A stretch of DNA of 64,000 nt from Candidatus Scatomonas merdigallinarum (GCA_018716305.1 DVKB01000005.1:46869-110868); one strand, 5' to 3'; shown: positions 51,648 through 61,695, counted from the first letter of the stretch. Notes: generated by a model not told the origin, from the sequence alone. Program-made: numbers and translations.

Positions 51648-52643
51648 CTATCTCTTCTCAAATTCATTCATGATCTCTACGTATTTTCCCGCCCCCAGGG
51701 CTACCACCGCCACGGGATTTTCCGCCGTCATGGTATTAATGCCGGTCTGGCCGCCGATAACCTCCTCCAGGCCGTCCAGCAGAGCGCCTCCGCCCGTAAG
51801 GACAATGCCCCGTTCCGAGACATCCGCCGCCAGCTCCGGCGGTGTTTTTTCCAGAACACTGTGAACCGCCTCCACGATCTGATTTACGGACTCTTCCAGC
51901 GCTTCCCGGATTTCCCTGGAATGCAGCGCCACGGATTTGGGCAGGCCCGTCACTACATTCCGCCCCTTGATCTCCATGACTGCCTCCTCGGGTCTGGCCG
52001 CCGCGGTGCCGATCTTAATCTTGACTGCCTCCGCTGTCTGTTCGCCGATGAACAGTCCGTGATTCTTGCGGATGTAGCGGATGATGGCCTCATTAAAATT
52101 GTCCCCCGCCACCCGGATGGAGGAAGACACCACAATGCCTCCCAGGGAGATCACCGCGATATCGGTAGTTCCCCCTCCGATATCCACGATCATATTTCCG
52201 CAGGGCCTGGTAATGTCAATGCCCGCTCCGATGGCCGCCGCGATGGGCTCCTCAATAATCGTCACCTCCCTGGCTCCCGCCTGGTAGGTGGCGTCCTCCA
52301 CCGCTCTGCGCTCCACATCTGTAACGCCGCTGGGAACGCAGATAACGATCCGCGGTTTCCGGAATCCTCTGCGGCCCATGGCCTTCTGTATAAAATAATG
52401 CAGCATTTTTTCCGTGATCATGTAATCGGAAATGACTCCCTGCCTCAGAGGGCGGATAGCCATAATATTTCCCGGCGTTCTGCCGATCATCTGACGTGCC
52501 TCTTCCCCGATGGCTTTTACCCGGTCCGCGTCCTTGTCGTAGGCCACTACGGAGGGCTCCTTCAGGACGATTCCTTTTCCTTTTACGTAAACCAGGATGC
52601 TGGATGTACCCAGATCAATTCCTATATCTGTCGCTGCTGCCAT
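51648..52643 (-). CDS. mreB: Rod shape-determining protein MreB
   Basis: 331 residues from ATG 52643, with AAAGGGG six to seven bases upstream; a longer in-frame start is rejected. Actin-like fold: DIGIDLGTSSILVYV (phosphate 1), VDIGGGTTDIAVI (phosphate 2), LTGGGALLDGLEEVI (adenosine), plus EEPIAAAIGAG. MreB filaments guide lateral wall synthesis beneath the membrane. No mreC/mreD follow here, so it may be the stand-alone Mbl/MreBH-type copy. Confidence 0.93.
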   Translation of the reverse strand: MAAATDIGIDLGTSSILVYVKGKGIVLKEPSVVAYDKDADRVKAIGEEARQMIGRTPGNIMAIRPLRQGVISDYMITEKMLHYFIQKAMGRRGFRKPRIVICVPSGVTDVERRAVEDATYQAGAREVTIIEEPIAAAIGAGIDITRPCGNMIVDIGGGTTDIAVISLGGIVVSSSIRVAGDNFNEAIIRYIRKNHGLFIGEQTAEAVKIKIGTAAARPEEAVMEIKGRNVVTGLPKSVALHSREIREALEESVNQIVEAVHSVLEKTPPELAADVSERGIVLTGGGALLDGLEEVIGGQTGINTMTAENPVAVVALGAGKYVEIMNEFEKR

Positions 52644-52756
52644 AATAATCCCCTTTCTTCCCGGTTCTCCCGTCTGTTTCCCGGCGAAGCGGATCCCCGG
52701 GATCCGCTTCGCTGGATTCATGATACCACGAATCTCTCTCCAGGGGAACGCTCTTT

Positions 52757-55591
52757 TTACAGATATTTTCTGACATATTTCCCGGTATAGGACGCGGGAT
52801 TTTCCGCCACTTCCTCAGGAGTGCCCCGGGCAATCACAGTGCCTCCCTTGTCTCCCCCTTCCGGGCCGATATCGATAATGTAATCCGCGGTCTTAATCAC
52901 ATCCAGATTGTGCTCGATGACAATAACCGTATTGCCCCCTTCCGTCAGCCTTTTCAGAATATCAATCAGCTTGTGGACATCGGCGAAATGCAGGCCGGTG
53001 GTGGGCTCGTCCAGAATATAGACGGTCTTTCCCGTGCTTCTCCTGGAAAGCTCCGTGGCCAGCTTGATCCTCTGGGCTTCTCCTCCGGACAGGGTAGTGG
53101 AGGGCTGCCCCAGACGGATATAGGACAGTCCCACATCGTTGAGGGTTTCAATCTTTCTCCGGATCGAAGGAACGTGATCAAAAAATTGCAGCGCCTCCTC
53201 CACCGTCATATTCAGCACATCATAGATGCTTTTTCCTTTGTATTTTACCTCCAAAGTCTCCCGGTTATACCGTTTTCCGTGACATACCTCGCAGGGTACG
53301 TACACATCCGGCAGGAAATGCATTTCAATTTTAATAATGCCATCTCCGCTGCAGGCCTCGCAGCGGCCGCCCTTTACATTGAAGCTGAAGCGGCCTTTTT
53401 TGTATCCCCGGGCTTTGGCGTCAGCGGTGGAGGCAAACAGATCCCGGATCATATCGAACACGCCGGTATAGGTGGCAGGATTAGACCTGGGAGTGCGGCC
53501 GATGGGGGACTGATCGATGTTGATTACCTTGTCCAGCTGCTCCAGTCCCCGAATGCCCTTATGCTTTCCGGGAATGGTCCGCGCCCGGTTCAGGTCTCTT
53601 GCCAGGCGTTTGTAAAGAATTTCATTGACCAGGGAACTTTTCCCGGAACCGGATACGCCGGTGACGCAGGTCATAACCCCCAGGGGAAACTCCACATTGA
53701 TATTTTTCAGATTGTTTTCCGCCGCCCCCAGCACCGTAATCCAGCCGGCAGGCTGTTTTCTGGTCTCCGGCACCGGAATTTTCAGCCGGCCGCTTAAATA
53801 GGCTCCGGTGATGGAGCGCTCGTTTTTCATCAGTTCCTCCGCGGTGCCCATAGCCACCAGCTCTCCCCCGTGCTGGCCGGCGCCGGGGCCGATGTCCACT
53901 ACACAGTCGGCGGCCCGCATGGTGTCCTCGTCATGTTCCACTACAATCAGGCTGTTGCCCAGATCCCGCAGTTTTTTCAGAGTGGCCAGCAGCTTGTCAT
54001 TATCTCTCTGGTGCAGGCCGATGCTGGGCTCGTCCAGGATATAGGCTACCCCCACCAGTCCGGAGCCGATCTGGGTAGCCAGGCGGATCCTCTGGGCCTC
54101 TCCCCCGGACAGGGTTCCCGTGGCCCGGGAAAGGCTCAGATAATTCAGCCCCACATCCATGAGGAACCGGAGCCGGGACCGGATCTCCTTGAGGATCTGT
54201 TTCCCGATAAGCTCCTGGTGTTCCGTCAGCCGCAGCTGTTCCATAAATTCCGTCAGCTGGTCGATGGGCATGCTGGTAATCTCATAGATATTTTTATCTC
54301 CCACCGTCACCGCCAGGGAAGTGGGTTTCAGCCTCTGTCCATGGCAGGCAGGGCAGGGAGTAAAGCGCATAAAAGTTTCATATTCCTGCTTGGTGGAATC
54401 CGAACCTGTCTCCCGGTACCGTCGCTCCACATTTTTGATAAGCCCCTCAAAGGCCACGTCATAGACGCCTTCTCCTCTCTGGCCCCGGTAATGAACCTGC
54501 ACGCTGCGGCCTCCGGTTCCATAGATCAGGATATCGTGAATCTCTTTGGGGTAATCCTGAAACGGCGTAGCCAGGGAAAAATCATACTCTCTGGCCAGGG
54601 CCTCCAGCACCGCCCGGGTGTAGCTTCCCCTGTCCGTGCAGGACTGCCAGCCCAGCACCACAATAGCCCCTTCATCAATGGAAAGACTGGGATCCGGGAT
54701 CATCAGTTCCTCGGCAAATTCCATTTTGTATCCCAGGCCGTAGCACTCCGGACAAGCGCCGAAGGGGTTGTTAAAGGAAAAGCTTCTGGGCTCGATCTCC
54801 TCCATACTGATATTGCAGTCGGGGCAGGAAAAACTCTGGCTGAAGTTCAGCTGATTTCCATCCATGGTATCCACCACCAGCAGGCCTCCGGACTGCTCCA
54901 GAACCATCTCGATGGAATCCGTAAGCCGTTTCTCGATCCCCGGCTTCACCACCAGACGGTCCACTACAATCTCAATGCTGTGCTTGATATTCTTATCCAG
55001 GGAAATTTCTTCCGTCAGCTCATAGAGATTCCCATCCACCCGCACCCGGACGAATCCGCTTTTTTTCGCCTGGGCCAGGACTTTTTCATGGCGGCCCTTC
55101 CTGCCCCGGACCACCGGGGCCAGAAGCTGGATCCGGGTGCGCTCCGGCAGTTCCAGGATCTTGTCCACCATCTGGTCCACGGTCTGACGGCTGATCTCCC
55201 GGCCGCATTTTGGACAGTGGGGAATTCCCACCCGGGCATAGAGAAGCCGGAAATAATCGTAGATCTCCGTCACCGTGCCTACGGTGGAGCGGGGATTGCG
55301 GTTGGTGGATTTCTGGTCAATGGAGATGGCCGGTGGCAGTCCCTCGATGCTCTCCACGTTGGGCTTTTCCATCTGGCCCAGAAACTGGCGGGCATAGGAG
55401 GAAAGGCTCTCCATATAGCGCCGCTGGCCCTCCGCGTAAATGGTATCGAAGGCCAGGGAGCTCTTGCCGGAACCGGAAAGTCCCGTCAGCACCACCAGCT
55501 CATTCCTGGGTATATCCACATTCAGATTTTTCAGATTGTTCTCCGCCGCCCCGCGGATCCTGATAAAGGGTTTCTTCTGACTCTGTTCCAT
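52757..55591 (-). CDS. uvrA: Excinuclease ABC subunit A
   Basis: 944 residues from ATG 55591, which has GGAGGAG six bases upstream; longer in-frame starts lie before that site. Two ABC halves: [20 protein letters not shown] and [16 protein letters not shown] (Walker A), with zinc modules CPKCG, CPDCN/CPECYG and [15 protein letters not shown], signatures LSGGEAQRI twice, and [12 protein letters not shown]. UvrA scans DNA for bulky damage and loads UvrB in nucleotide excision repair. Regulated by a LexA box in the promoter. uvrB is not adjacent. The gene precedes mreB by about 113 nt. Confidence 0.98.
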   Translation of the reverse strand: MEQSQKKPFIRIRGAAENNLKNLNVDIPRNELVVLTGLSGSGKSSLAFDTIYAEGQRRYMESLSSYARQFLGQMEKPNVESIEGLPPAISIDQKSTNRNPRSTVGTVTEIYDYFRLLYARVGIPHCPKCGREISRQTVDQMVDKILELPERTRIQLLAPVVRGRKGRHEKVLAQAKKSGFVRVRVDGNLYELTEEISLDKNIKHSIEIVVDRLVVKPGIEKRLTDSIEMVLEQSGGLLVVDTMDGNQLNFSQSFSCPDCNISMEEIEPRSFSFNNPFGACPECYGLGYKMEFAEELMIPDPSLSIDEGAIVVLGWQSCTDRGSYTRAVLEALAREYDFSLATPFQDYPKEIHDILIYGTGGRSVQVHYRGQRGEGVYDVAFEGLIKNVERRYRETGSDSTKQEYETFMRFTPCPACHGQRLKPTSLAVTVGDKNIYEITSMPIDQLTEFMEQLRLTEHQELIGKQILKEIRSRLRFLMDVGLNYLSLSRATGTLSGGEAQRIRLATQIGSGLVGVAYILDEPSIGLHQRDNDKLLATLKKLRDLGNSLIVVEHDEDTMRAADCVVDIGPGAGQHGGELVAMGTAEELMKNERSITGAYLSGRLKIPVPETRKQPAGWITVLGAAENNLKNINVEFPLGVMTCVTGVSGSGKSSLVNEILYKRLARDLNRARTIPGKHKGIRGLEQLDKVINIDQSPIGRTPRSNPATYTGVFDMIRDLFASTADAKARGYKKGRFSFNVKGGRCEACSGDGIIKIEMHFLPDVYVPCEVCHGKRYNRETLEVKYKGKSIYDVLNMTVEEALQFFDHVPSIRRKIETLNDVGLSYIRLGQPSTTLSGGEAQRIKLATELSRRSTGKTVYILDEPTTGLHFADVHKLIDILKRLTEGGNTVIVIEHNLDVIKTADYIIDIGPEGGDKGGTVIARGTPEEVAENPASYTGKYVRKYL

Positions 55592-55682
55592 AATACACTC
55601 CTCCGCGGCTGCCATCTTATATATCTCTTCTTCTGAGCCGCGCCGACTTTGGGGAGAATTCCCTTCTCCCGCAGTTTTAACC

Positions 55683-55711
55683 ATTGTAACATACCTATTC
55701 CGCATTGGCAA
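55683..55711 (-). promoter_or_regulatory. uvrA promoter
   Basis: Minus strand TTGCCA (55706-55711), 17-nt spacer, TACAAT (55683-55688). The -35 overlaps the LexA box. A small hairpin (GGGAGAA/TTCTCCC, 55652-55658 with 55664-55670) lies in the leader. Confidence 0.68.
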
Positions 55712-55722
55712 ACATTTGTTCT
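55709..55722 (-). promoter_or_regulatory. LexA (DinR) operator, SOS box of uvrA
   Basis: Minus strand AGAACAAATGTTTG matches the Gram-positive LexA consensus CGAACRNRYGTTYG at 13 of 14 positions. It overlaps the -35 of the uvrA promoter and ends 2 nt from the hemW stop, so LexA would block RNA polymerase until DNA damage. Confidence 0.72.
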
Positions 55723-55723
55723 G

Positions 55724-56872
55724 TTATTTCTCCGGCAGAAACTCCGCCAGCACCACATTGCTGAGGGAGATCCCCTCTCCGGTAAATTTAAGCCTTCCGG
55801 CAGCCTCTTCCAGCAGGCCGTACCCCTCGTATTTTTCCAGCACTCCGGGCCAGACCTTTCGGACATCTGTCCCGAAGGTTTCCCGGAACCCGGCCAGAGA
55901 AATCCCCTCTGTAAGCCGCAGGCCCAGGATCATGTATTCCGACTGCCGGTCTGAAGCCGAAAGTTTTTCCTCTTCCCGGCGGATTTTCGGAAGATTCCCG
56001 CTGTCTTTCAGATATTCTTCCATAGAGTCCGTGTTCCGGAACCGGGTATCCCTCCACAGGGAGGACGCCCCCAGGCCCAGGCCCAGATATTCCCGCCCGG
56101 TCCAGTATCCCAGATTATGGCGGCAGCGGTATCCCTCTCTGGCGTAGTTGGAGATTTCATACTGCCGGCAGCCGTACTCCTCCAGAATTTCTCCGGTTCT
56201 CTCATACATCCGCCGCTCCGTATCCTCGTCGGGCAGATCCAGTTTCTCCCTGTTTTTATAGAAAGGAGTCCCCTCCTCCAGGATCAGGCTGTAAGCAGAA
56301 ATATGCTCCGGCCCCAGTTCCGCCGTTTTTCTAAGGCTTGTCTCCCAGGAAACCAGGGTCTGGCCCGGGATTCCCGACATGAGGTCCACATTGATGTTGG
56401 AAAAGCCGGCTTCCCTTGCCTGCCGGAACCCTTCCAGAAACTCCTCCCATGTGTGGATACGTCCCAGCCTGCGCAGTTCCCGGTTGTCCGCGGACTGGCA
56501 GCCGATGCTGATCCGGTTGAAGCCCGCCTCCCGGCAGAGCCGGAGTTTTTCAGGATCCAGGGTGCCCGGATTGGCCTCCAGAGTAATCTCGCAGTCCCCG
56601 GCAAGCCGAAAAGATTTTTTAATTTCGGACAGCAGACGGCTCAGCTGTCCCCCGGTGAGCACCGTGGGGGTTCCGCCCCCGAAAAACACGCTGACCGCCC
56701 GGCACCCCTCCGCGTCCTGCCCGGCCCGGCGGATTTCCCTGGCCAGCGCCAGAAGATAAGCCTCTCTGGTACTTTCCTCTGCCGTCCCTGACAGGAAGTC
56801 ACAGTAGCCGCATTTTCTCACGCAGAAAGGAATATGCGCATATAGTTCCAATTCTTGTTCTTTCCGGTCCAT
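55724..56872 (-). CDS. hemW: Radical SAM heme chaperone HemW
   Basis: 382 residues from the ATG at 56872 (DRKEQELELYAHIPFC), a typical length. HIPFCVRKCGYCDF holds the three Cys of the 4Fe-4S/SAM centre plus the fourth Cys characteristic of this family; FFGGGTPTVL and DLMSGIPGQT follow. Long known as HemN-like oxygen-independent coproporphyrinogen oxidase, this group is a heme-binding chaperone. An alternative start at 56896 is in frame. It follows lepA after a stem-loop, as in Bacillus (lepA-hemW). Confidence 0.93.
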   Translation of the reverse strand: MDRKEQELELYAHIPFCVRKCGYCDFLSGTAEESTREAYLLALAREIRRAGQDAEGCRAVSVFFGGGTPTVLTGGQLSRLLSEIKKSFRLAGDCEITLEANPGTLDPEKLRLCREAGFNRISIGCQSADNRELRRLGRIHTWEEFLEGFRQAREAGFSNINVDLMSGIPGQTLVSWETSLRKTAELGPEHISAYSLILEEGTPFYKNREKLDLPDEDTERRMYERTGEILEEYGCRQYEISNYAREGYRCRHNLGYWTGREYLGLGLGASSLWRDTRFRNTDSMEEYLKDSGNLPKIRREEEKLSASDRQSEYMILGLRLTEGISLAGFRETFGTDVRKVWPGVLEKYEGYGLLEEAAGRLKFTGEGISLSNVVLAEFLPEK

Positions 56873-56903
56873 GATTTTGTTTCTCTCCGCTTTCATGCAG
56901 AAA

Positions 56904-56943
56904 CAGGCTCCAAAACCCAGCCTTCCGCCTGTTTTGGAACCTG
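56904..56943 (-). terminator. Stem-loop between lepA and hemW
   Basis: CAGGCTCCAAAAC (56904-56916) pairs with GTTTTGGAACCTG (56931-56943) with one mismatch, loop 14 nt, 11 nt after the lepA stop. The exit tract GTTTCTGC is poor in U, so partial termination or mRNA 3'-end protection is likely, with hemW translated downstream. Confidence 0.5.
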
Positions 56944-56954
56944 CTCCCGATTGT

Positions 56955-58769
56955 TTATTTATCATCCAGCTTCAGCACGCTCATAAAGGCTTTCTGCGGG
57001 ATCTCCACACTGCCCACCTGACGCATCCGCTTCTTTCCTTCTTTCTGTTTTTCCAGAAGTTTCTTCTTTCTGGAAATATCGCCGCCGTAGCACTTGGCCA
57101 GCACATCCTTGCGCACGGCCTTCACCGTCTCCCTGGCGATGATCTTGCCGCCGATAGCCGCTTGGATGGGAATCTCAAACAGATGTCTGGGAATCTCGTC
57201 CTTGAGCTTCTCGCACATCTTCCTGCCCCGCTCGTAGGCGGAATCCGCATGGACGATGAAGGAGAGGGCGTCCACTTCCTCCCGGTTCACCAGGATATCT
57301 AACTTCACCAGGCTGGACCGCTCGTATCCTTTGAGCTCATAGTCAAAGGAGGCGTATCCCCGGGAACGGGACTTTAAGGCGTCGAAAAAGTCATAGATAA
57401 TCTCATTGAGAGGCAGGTCATATTTTAACAGGGCCCTGGTTGTCTCAATGTATTCCATGCCCAGATACACGCCCCGCCGCTCCTGGCACAAGGTCATGAT
57501 GGGGCCTACAAACTCCGTTGTCACCATGATCTCCGCGCTGACAATGGGTTCCTCCATATAGTCAATCTCCGACGGTTCCGGAAGGTTGGAGGGATTGGTC
57601 AGCTCGATCATCTCCCCGGAGGTCTTGTGCACCCGGTACACCACGCTGGGCGCGGTCGTCACCAGATCAAGGCCGTACTCCCGCTCCAGGCGCTCCTGGA
57701 TAATCTCCAGATGCAGAAGCCCCAGAAAACCGCAGCGGAATCCGAAGCCCAGAGCTGCGGACGTCTCCGGCTCGTAAAAGAGGGAGGCGTCGTTGAGCTG
57801 AAGCTTCTCCAAAGCGTCCCGCAGGTCATTGTACTTGGCCCCGTCCGCCGGATACAGGCCGCAGTACACCATGGACGTCACCTTTTTATAGCCCGGAAGG
57901 GGCGCGTCGCAGGGATTCGCCCGATTTGTGACCGTATCGCCCACCCGGGTATCCCGCACATTCTTGATGCTGGCGGTCAGATATCCCACCATGCCCGCGG
58001 ACAGCTCCTCGCAGGGAATAAACTGGCCCGCTCCGAAATATCCCACCTCCACCACATCGGCCTCCGCCCCGGTGGCCATCATGCGGATGGGCGTTCCCTT
58101 TTTCACAGTTCCGTCCATCAGGCGGCAGAACACAATCACGCCCTTGTAGGAGTCGTAGACCGAATCAAAAATCAGGGCCTTTAAAGGCGCCTCCGGGTCT
58201 CCCTTAGGCGCGGGAATCTTATGCACAACCGCCTCCAGCACCTGGTCGATATTGAGGCCGGTCTTGGCGGAAATGCGCGGGGCGTCGGCGGCGTCCAGGC
58301 CGATCACATCCTCGATCTCCGCCGCCACGTGATCCGGATCCGCACTGGGCAGGTCAATCTTGTTGATCACCGGAAACACGTCCAGGTCATGGTCCAGGGC
58401 CAGATACACATTCGCCAATGTCTGGGCCTCGATCCCCTGGGAGGCATCCACCACCAGGATGGCCCCGTCGCAGGCCGCCAGGCTCCGGGACACTTCATAA
58501 TTAAAATCCACATGTCCAGGCGTGTCGATCAGGTTGAAAATGTACTCATTTCCATCCTGCGCCTTGTAGACCGTGCGCACGGCCTGGGACTTGATGGTGA
58601 TGCCCCGCTCCCGCTCCAGATCCATGTTGTCCAGAACCTGCTCCTGCATCTCCCGGCTGGTAAGGAGCCCTGTCTTTTCAATAATTCGGTCTGCCAGGGT
58701 AGACTTTCCGTGATCAATGTGGGCGATAATACAAAAATTCCGTATTTTGCTCTGATCAATAGCTGCCAT
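56955..58769 (-). CDS. lepA: Elongation factor 4 (LepA)
   Basis: 604 residues. GTPase domain: [14 protein letters not shown] (G1), RGITIKSQ (G2), DTPGHVDF (G3), [10 protein letters not shown] (G4). Domain II and EF-G-like domains III/V follow; the C terminus has the LepA-specific block [24 protein letters not shown]. Ribosome-associated GTPase acting in translation initiation or ribosome biogenesis. Start ATG has GAGG seven bases upstream. Strong promoter and a stable leader hairpin upstream. Confidence 0.98.
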   Translation of the reverse strand: MAAIDQSKIRNFCIIAHIDHGKSTLADRIIEKTGLLTSREMQEQVLDNMDLERERGITIKSQAVRTVYKAQDGNEYIFNLIDTPGHVDFNYEVSRSLAACDGAILVVDASQGIEAQTLANVYLALDHDLDVFPVINKIDLPSADPDHVAAEIEDVIGLDAADAPRISAKTGLNIDQVLEAVVHKIPAPKGDPEAPLKALIFDSVYDSYKGVIVFCRLMDGTVKKGTPIRMMATGAEADVVEVGYFGAGQFIPCEELSAGMVGYLTASIKNVRDTRVGDTVTNRANPCDAPLPGYKKVTSMVYCGLYPADGAKYNDLRDALEKLQLNDASLFYEPETSAALGFGFRCGFLGLLHLEIIQERLEREYGLDLVTTAPSVVYRVHKTSGEMIELTNPSNLPEPSEIDYMEEPIVSAEIMVTTEFVGPIMTLCQERRGVYLGMEYIETTRALLKYDLPLNEIIYDFFDALKSRSRGYASFDYELKGYERSSLVKLDILVNREEVDALSFIVHADSAYERGRKMCEKLKDEIPRHLFEIPIQAAIGGKIIARETVKAVRKDVLAKCYGGDISRKKKLLEKQKEGKKRMRQVGSVEIPQKAFMSVLKLDDK

Positions 58770-58826
58770 TTTTTATCCTCACTTCATCAAAACTTCATTA
58801 AAATTAAACAATGCACTGCACAGAAT

Positions 58827-58861
58827 GCACCCGTTCCCAGGGCATGTCCCGGGCCGGGTGC
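58827..58861 (-). other. GC-rich stem-loop at the 5' end of the lepA leader
   Basis: GCACCCG (58827-58833) pairs with CGGGTGC (58855-58861); inside, CCC and GGG (58836-58838, 58840-58842) pair with GGG/CCC at 58851-58853 and 58848-58850 around a single bulge. Since the promoter predicts a start near 58866, this hairpin would sit at the very 5' end of the mRNA, where it could stabilise it. Confidence 0.45.
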
Positions 58862-58872
58862 CATTAAAATGG

Positions 58873-58902
58873 ATTATACTATTATTTGCGCGGGGTTGTC
58901 AA
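58873..58902 (-). promoter_or_regulatory. lepA promoter
   Basis: Minus strand TTGACA (58897-58902, perfect), 18-nt spacer, TATAAT (58873-58878, perfect). Confidence 0.72.
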
Positions 58903-58929
58903 CCGGCGGGGAGCGGACATGTCTTTACA

Positions 58930-59035
58930 AGCAAGAGGGAACTGTACAAAGTTGGTTTCGCAACCATGCAGACACCTTTTGGCCATAACGTGCCGGTCTA
59001 TGATAGGGAGCGAACCATCTGCGATCCGCTCCGCC
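58930..59035 (+). pseudogene. Fragment of an AbiEi-type antitoxin gene
   Basis: In the lepA-spoIIP spacer, plus strand, one reading frame gives about 35 residues containing SKRELYKVGFATM, TPFGHNVPVYDRERTICD and PLR. This matches the C-terminal part of clostridial AbiEi antitoxins (type IV toxin-antitoxin), where an LY..G..(E/V).TPFG..V..YD.ERTICD block is typical. Beyond PLR the frame diverges and soon runs into the 3' end of spoIIP on the other strand. There is no start codon with a binding site, no N-terminal helix-turn-helix and no AbiEii toxin gene beside it, so it is a remnant. Similarity is from memory of the family; an alternative is chance. Confidence 0.5.
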
Positions 59036-59097
59036 TCAGCGTCTCGGAGATTATGGAGGAAGCAGAGTATGCAAACAAAATCTTTTCGGCTACTCAC

Positions 59098-60330
59098 TTA
59101 TTCCTCTCCCCCAAGCACCATATCCAAAAGCTCCGCCAGCGGCTCCATGGCGTTCACCGCCTCCTCAAAGGTATTCGTCTGGGCCCCCACTTCGATGAGG
59201 CTGGAGCGCGGGCGCAGGTGCATGTTGTAGCGCAGTCCCTTCAGATAAATTTTACGCGTATACCCCGGATAATAGGCGGCGGCCCCCAGCTGCATCTGCA
59301 GGCTGAACGCCAGGTTTTCCTCCCGGTAGGGATTGGGCAGATACTCGATGGCTCCCTCCGGTGTCTGGCTTAATCCGTTGAAGAACATAATCTGGGCCGT
59401 GGGACGGCCGTCCACTTCCGTGACCAGGCGCACATTTTCCCCAACCCCGTCCCGGTGGATGTCCAGAACCACCTGGATGGAGGGATACGTTTGGAGGATG
59501 GACGTCACGCCCTCCAAGGCATAGTTGTAGGCCTTGCTCCGGTCCAGCTTCCCGTCCCGCAGATCGTAGACCGATGTGTCGTGGTACACGGAGTATCCCT
59601 TCTCTGTCAAAAGCCGTGCAAGTTCTTCCCCCACAGCCACCACATTTTCTCCGGGTTCGGAGTCCGCAAAGGTCTCCTGGGAATGGGTGTGGTAGATGAG
59701 AATCTGCGGAGAGCCGGCTTCCGTATCAAGAGCCAGATCCACATCCAGCAGCGCCTGGGCATCCATTAGATCCCGGCCCGCCGTGGTAGATGTATGGACA
59801 TTGTAAAAATTTTTCATCAGAAAATCATAATCCATCAGCTGTTCCAGCACATATGTACTCCCCGTAATAGGCCGGTCAATGCTGCCCGCCAGGGTCTGGG
59901 AACCGGCCAGAACCCCACTCTGTCCGGAGAGCGCAAAGGCCGCATCCCCGGTTTGGCCGTCCCCAGCCGGCGTTTCTTCTTTTTCACGGATTCCGCTCTC
60001 CTCCCCGCCATACCAGGCCAAATAGGCGTGCTCCTCATAAAAGCGGCGCAGCGCCTGGTAATTCCGATACGAAGGATCCGGTTCCTGCCATTCTCCCCAT
60101 TCGTCGTCTGCCCTCCCGGAGGCCTCCTGCAGAAAAAATGCGCCCCTCTGATTCCACAGACTGGCAGCCAGCCAGCGGCCCCCGGCTCCGACCGCGTTCT
60201 GCAAAATGTCCGGCCAATTTTCCACAGCTCCGGCCCCCGCCCACAGGCCTCCCAGCAGACTCCCGGAGACCAGAAGGACGGCGGCAGCCTGGCTCAGCCT
60301 TCCCCCATGCCTTCTGCCCCCCACATGCAT
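59098..60330 (-). CDS. spoIIP: Stage II sporulation protein P
   Basis: 410 residues. N-terminal signal anchor (LSQAAAVLLVSGSLLGGLWAG), variable middle part, then the SpoIIP amidase/endopeptidase domain: ILIYHTHSQETF (zinc His), KGYSVYHDTSVYD, VVLDIHRDG, and FFNGL. SpoIIP degrades septal peptidoglycan during engulfment of the forespore, with SpoIID and SpoIIM. Located right downstream of gpr (58-nt gap), the classic Firmicute order. AGGAG lies about 12 bases before the ATG. Expression presumably by sporulation sigma factors; no convincing site was assigned. Confidence 0.93.
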   Translation of the reverse strand: MHVGGRRHGGRLSQAAAVLLVSGSLLGGLWAGAGAVENWPDILQNAVGAGGRWLAASLWNQRGAFFLQEASGRADDEWGEWQEPDPSYRNYQALRRFYEEHAYLAWYGGEESGIREKEETPAGDGQTGDAAFALSGQSGVLAGSQTLAGSIDRPITGSTYVLEQLMDYDFLMKNFYNVHTSTTAGRDLMDAQALLDVDLALDTEAGSPQILIYHTHSQETFADSEPGENVVAVGEELARLLTEKGYSVYHDTSVYDLRDGKLDRSKAYNYALEGVTSILQTYPSIQVVLDIHRDGVGENVRLVTEVDGRPTAQIMFFNGLSQTPEGAIEYLPNPYREENLAFSLQMQLGAAAYYPGYTRKIYLKGLRYNMHLRPRSSLIEVGAQTNTFEEAVNAMEPLAELLDMVLGGEE

Positions 60331-60388
60331 ATTTCATTCTCCTGCAAATCCGTTTCATAGTATCATATGCAGAGCAGCCGGATAATTT

Positions 60389-61480
60389 TCATTCCCGCCC
60401 TTTTTCCTCAAATACGGCCTGATGGATTCCCTCCGATATCGTAAAGCTCAGCCGTTTGACTGACTGGTCAATATCCGGTGGTGTGACGTAGAGCGGGCCA
60501 AATTCCGGCTCCAAAAGCTCCCGGATAAGCTGATACTGATCCTCTGGTTCCATGCCGGCAATCCAGTCTCCTGTCTTTTTTGTGATTCTGCTGTTTCGCA
60601 GCACCTGAATCAATGCGGACAGCGTGTCCTGCACAATGGCCGCCGCCCCCACCACGGTCGGCACCCCGATGGCTAAGACGGGAACTCCCAGACTTTCTTC
60701 CGTCAGGCTGTGCCTGTGGTTGCCCACACCGGAGCCCGGCTGGATTCCCGTATCTGTCAGCTGAATTGTGGTTCCCAGACGCCGCACGCTCCGCGCCGCC
60801 AATGCGTCGATGGCAATCACCAGATCCGGCTTTGTCTCCCGGATTATCCCTTTTAAAATCTCCGCTGTCTCCATTCCGGTCTGGGCCATCACCCCGGGGG
60901 CTATACCGCTGATCTGTGCAGCCTCCTCCCGCTGCCCGAACTCTCTCAAATGTCTTGTCATCCGAAGATTTCCCACAACCCTGGGGCCCAGAGAATCCGG
61001 CGTCACACTGCTGTTTCCCAGTCCCGCAACCAAAATCGCCGGAAAGCCCTTTTTCTTTTTCCCTTTTTTCTTTTCCCCATTCTGCCCTCCGCCCGGCCCG
61101 CCCGTTTTGCGAAAGCATCCCCGGCCTCCCAGCATCTCTTCCATCAGCCGCCGCAGCTCCCCGGCCAGCTCCCCGGCAATCTGGCTGTGATACTCTTCAT
61201 CCTCCTTTAAAAGCTGATTCGCCTCCAGAGTCAGGTAGGTGCCCATCGGCTTACCCATAGCCTGTGCCCCCTGACTGTTTAAAATTTTTACTTCCGTCAG
61301 CTTTACCCGGCTTTTTTTGTGTACCCATTCCCGCAGGGCCACACCGGACACCTCTCCGCCGTCCCCCTCAAAGCTCTCCCGATTCTCCAGGGCCAAGTCT
61401 GTTCGCACCGGAAAGCTGCTCACAGACTCTGTCTTTTTTCCGTCCATTCCTCGTTCCTCTAACTCCTGTTTCCCCTTCAT
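60389..61480 (-). CDS. gpr: Germination protease GPR
   Basis: 363 residues. Peptidase family A25: N-terminal propeptide, then SFPVRTDLALE near residue 25, the autoprocessing area; VAGLGNSSVTPDSLGPRVV, ISGIAPGVMAQTG and VIAIDALAARSVRRLGTTIQL with the conserved Asp residues. GPR destroys small acid-soluble spore proteins at germination. An insertion of about 25 residues rich in Gly and Lys (GGGQNGEKKKGKKKKG) sits around 120-145, before the LVAGLGN block, unlike the Bacillus enzyme. Between rpsT (divergent) and spoIIP. Confidence 0.95.
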   Translation of the reverse strand: MKGKQELEERGMDGKKTESVSSFPVRTDLALENRESFEGDGGEVSGVALREWVHKKSRVKLTEVKILNSQGAQAMGKPMGTYLTLEANQLLKEDEEYHSQIAGELAGELRRLMEEMLGGRGCFRKTGGPGGGQNGEKKKGKKKKGFPAILVAGLGNSSVTPDSLGPRVVGNLRMTRHLREFGQREEAAQISGIAPGVMAQTGMETAEILKGIIRETKPDLVIAIDALAARSVRRLGTTIQLTDTGIQPGSGVGNHRHSLTEESLGVPVLAIGVPTVVGAAAIVQDTLSALIQVLRNSRITKKTGDWIAGMEPEDQYQLIRELLEPEFGPLYVTPPDIDQSVKRLSFTISEGIHQAVFEEKGRE

Positions 61481-61579
61481 TTGCCATGCACCTGACCTTT
61501 CTTAAAATTAACATTTTCCCGCCGTCCTGAATCGTTACCGGAATAGTAACAGTTTTTACAGGAATCGCGAAAATATGAC

Positions 61580-61608
61580 TTGACATTCCCTGCCAAATTG
61601 GCTAGAAT
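61580..61608 (+). promoter_or_regulatory. rpsT promoter
   Basis: TTGACA (61580-61585), 17-nt spacer, TAGAAT (61603-61608). Transcription would start near 61615, giving a leader of about 80 nt. Confidence 0.76.
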
Positions 61609-61695
61609 ACAATAGTATGTTTACATTGAACTGTCCGTGTCCAGGCTTTGATGGAAAACACAACGATTATTTTAAAGAAACGGAGGTGTATTTCA

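Noticed and set aside
53870..55636. Long open frame opposite uvrA
   Set aside because: Antisense shadow of a highly conserved gene in GC-rich sequence; no family match in translation.
58800..58866. Repeated TGCA/GCACTGCA motifs in the lepA leader considered as T-box or riboswitch
   Set aside because: No T-box consensus, no specifier loop and no anti-terminator alternative; a simple hairpin suffices.
58882..59097. 71-codon minus-strand reading frame between spoIIP and lepA
   Set aside because: No binding site, no recognisable protein, and the opposite strand carries the AbiEi-like motif.
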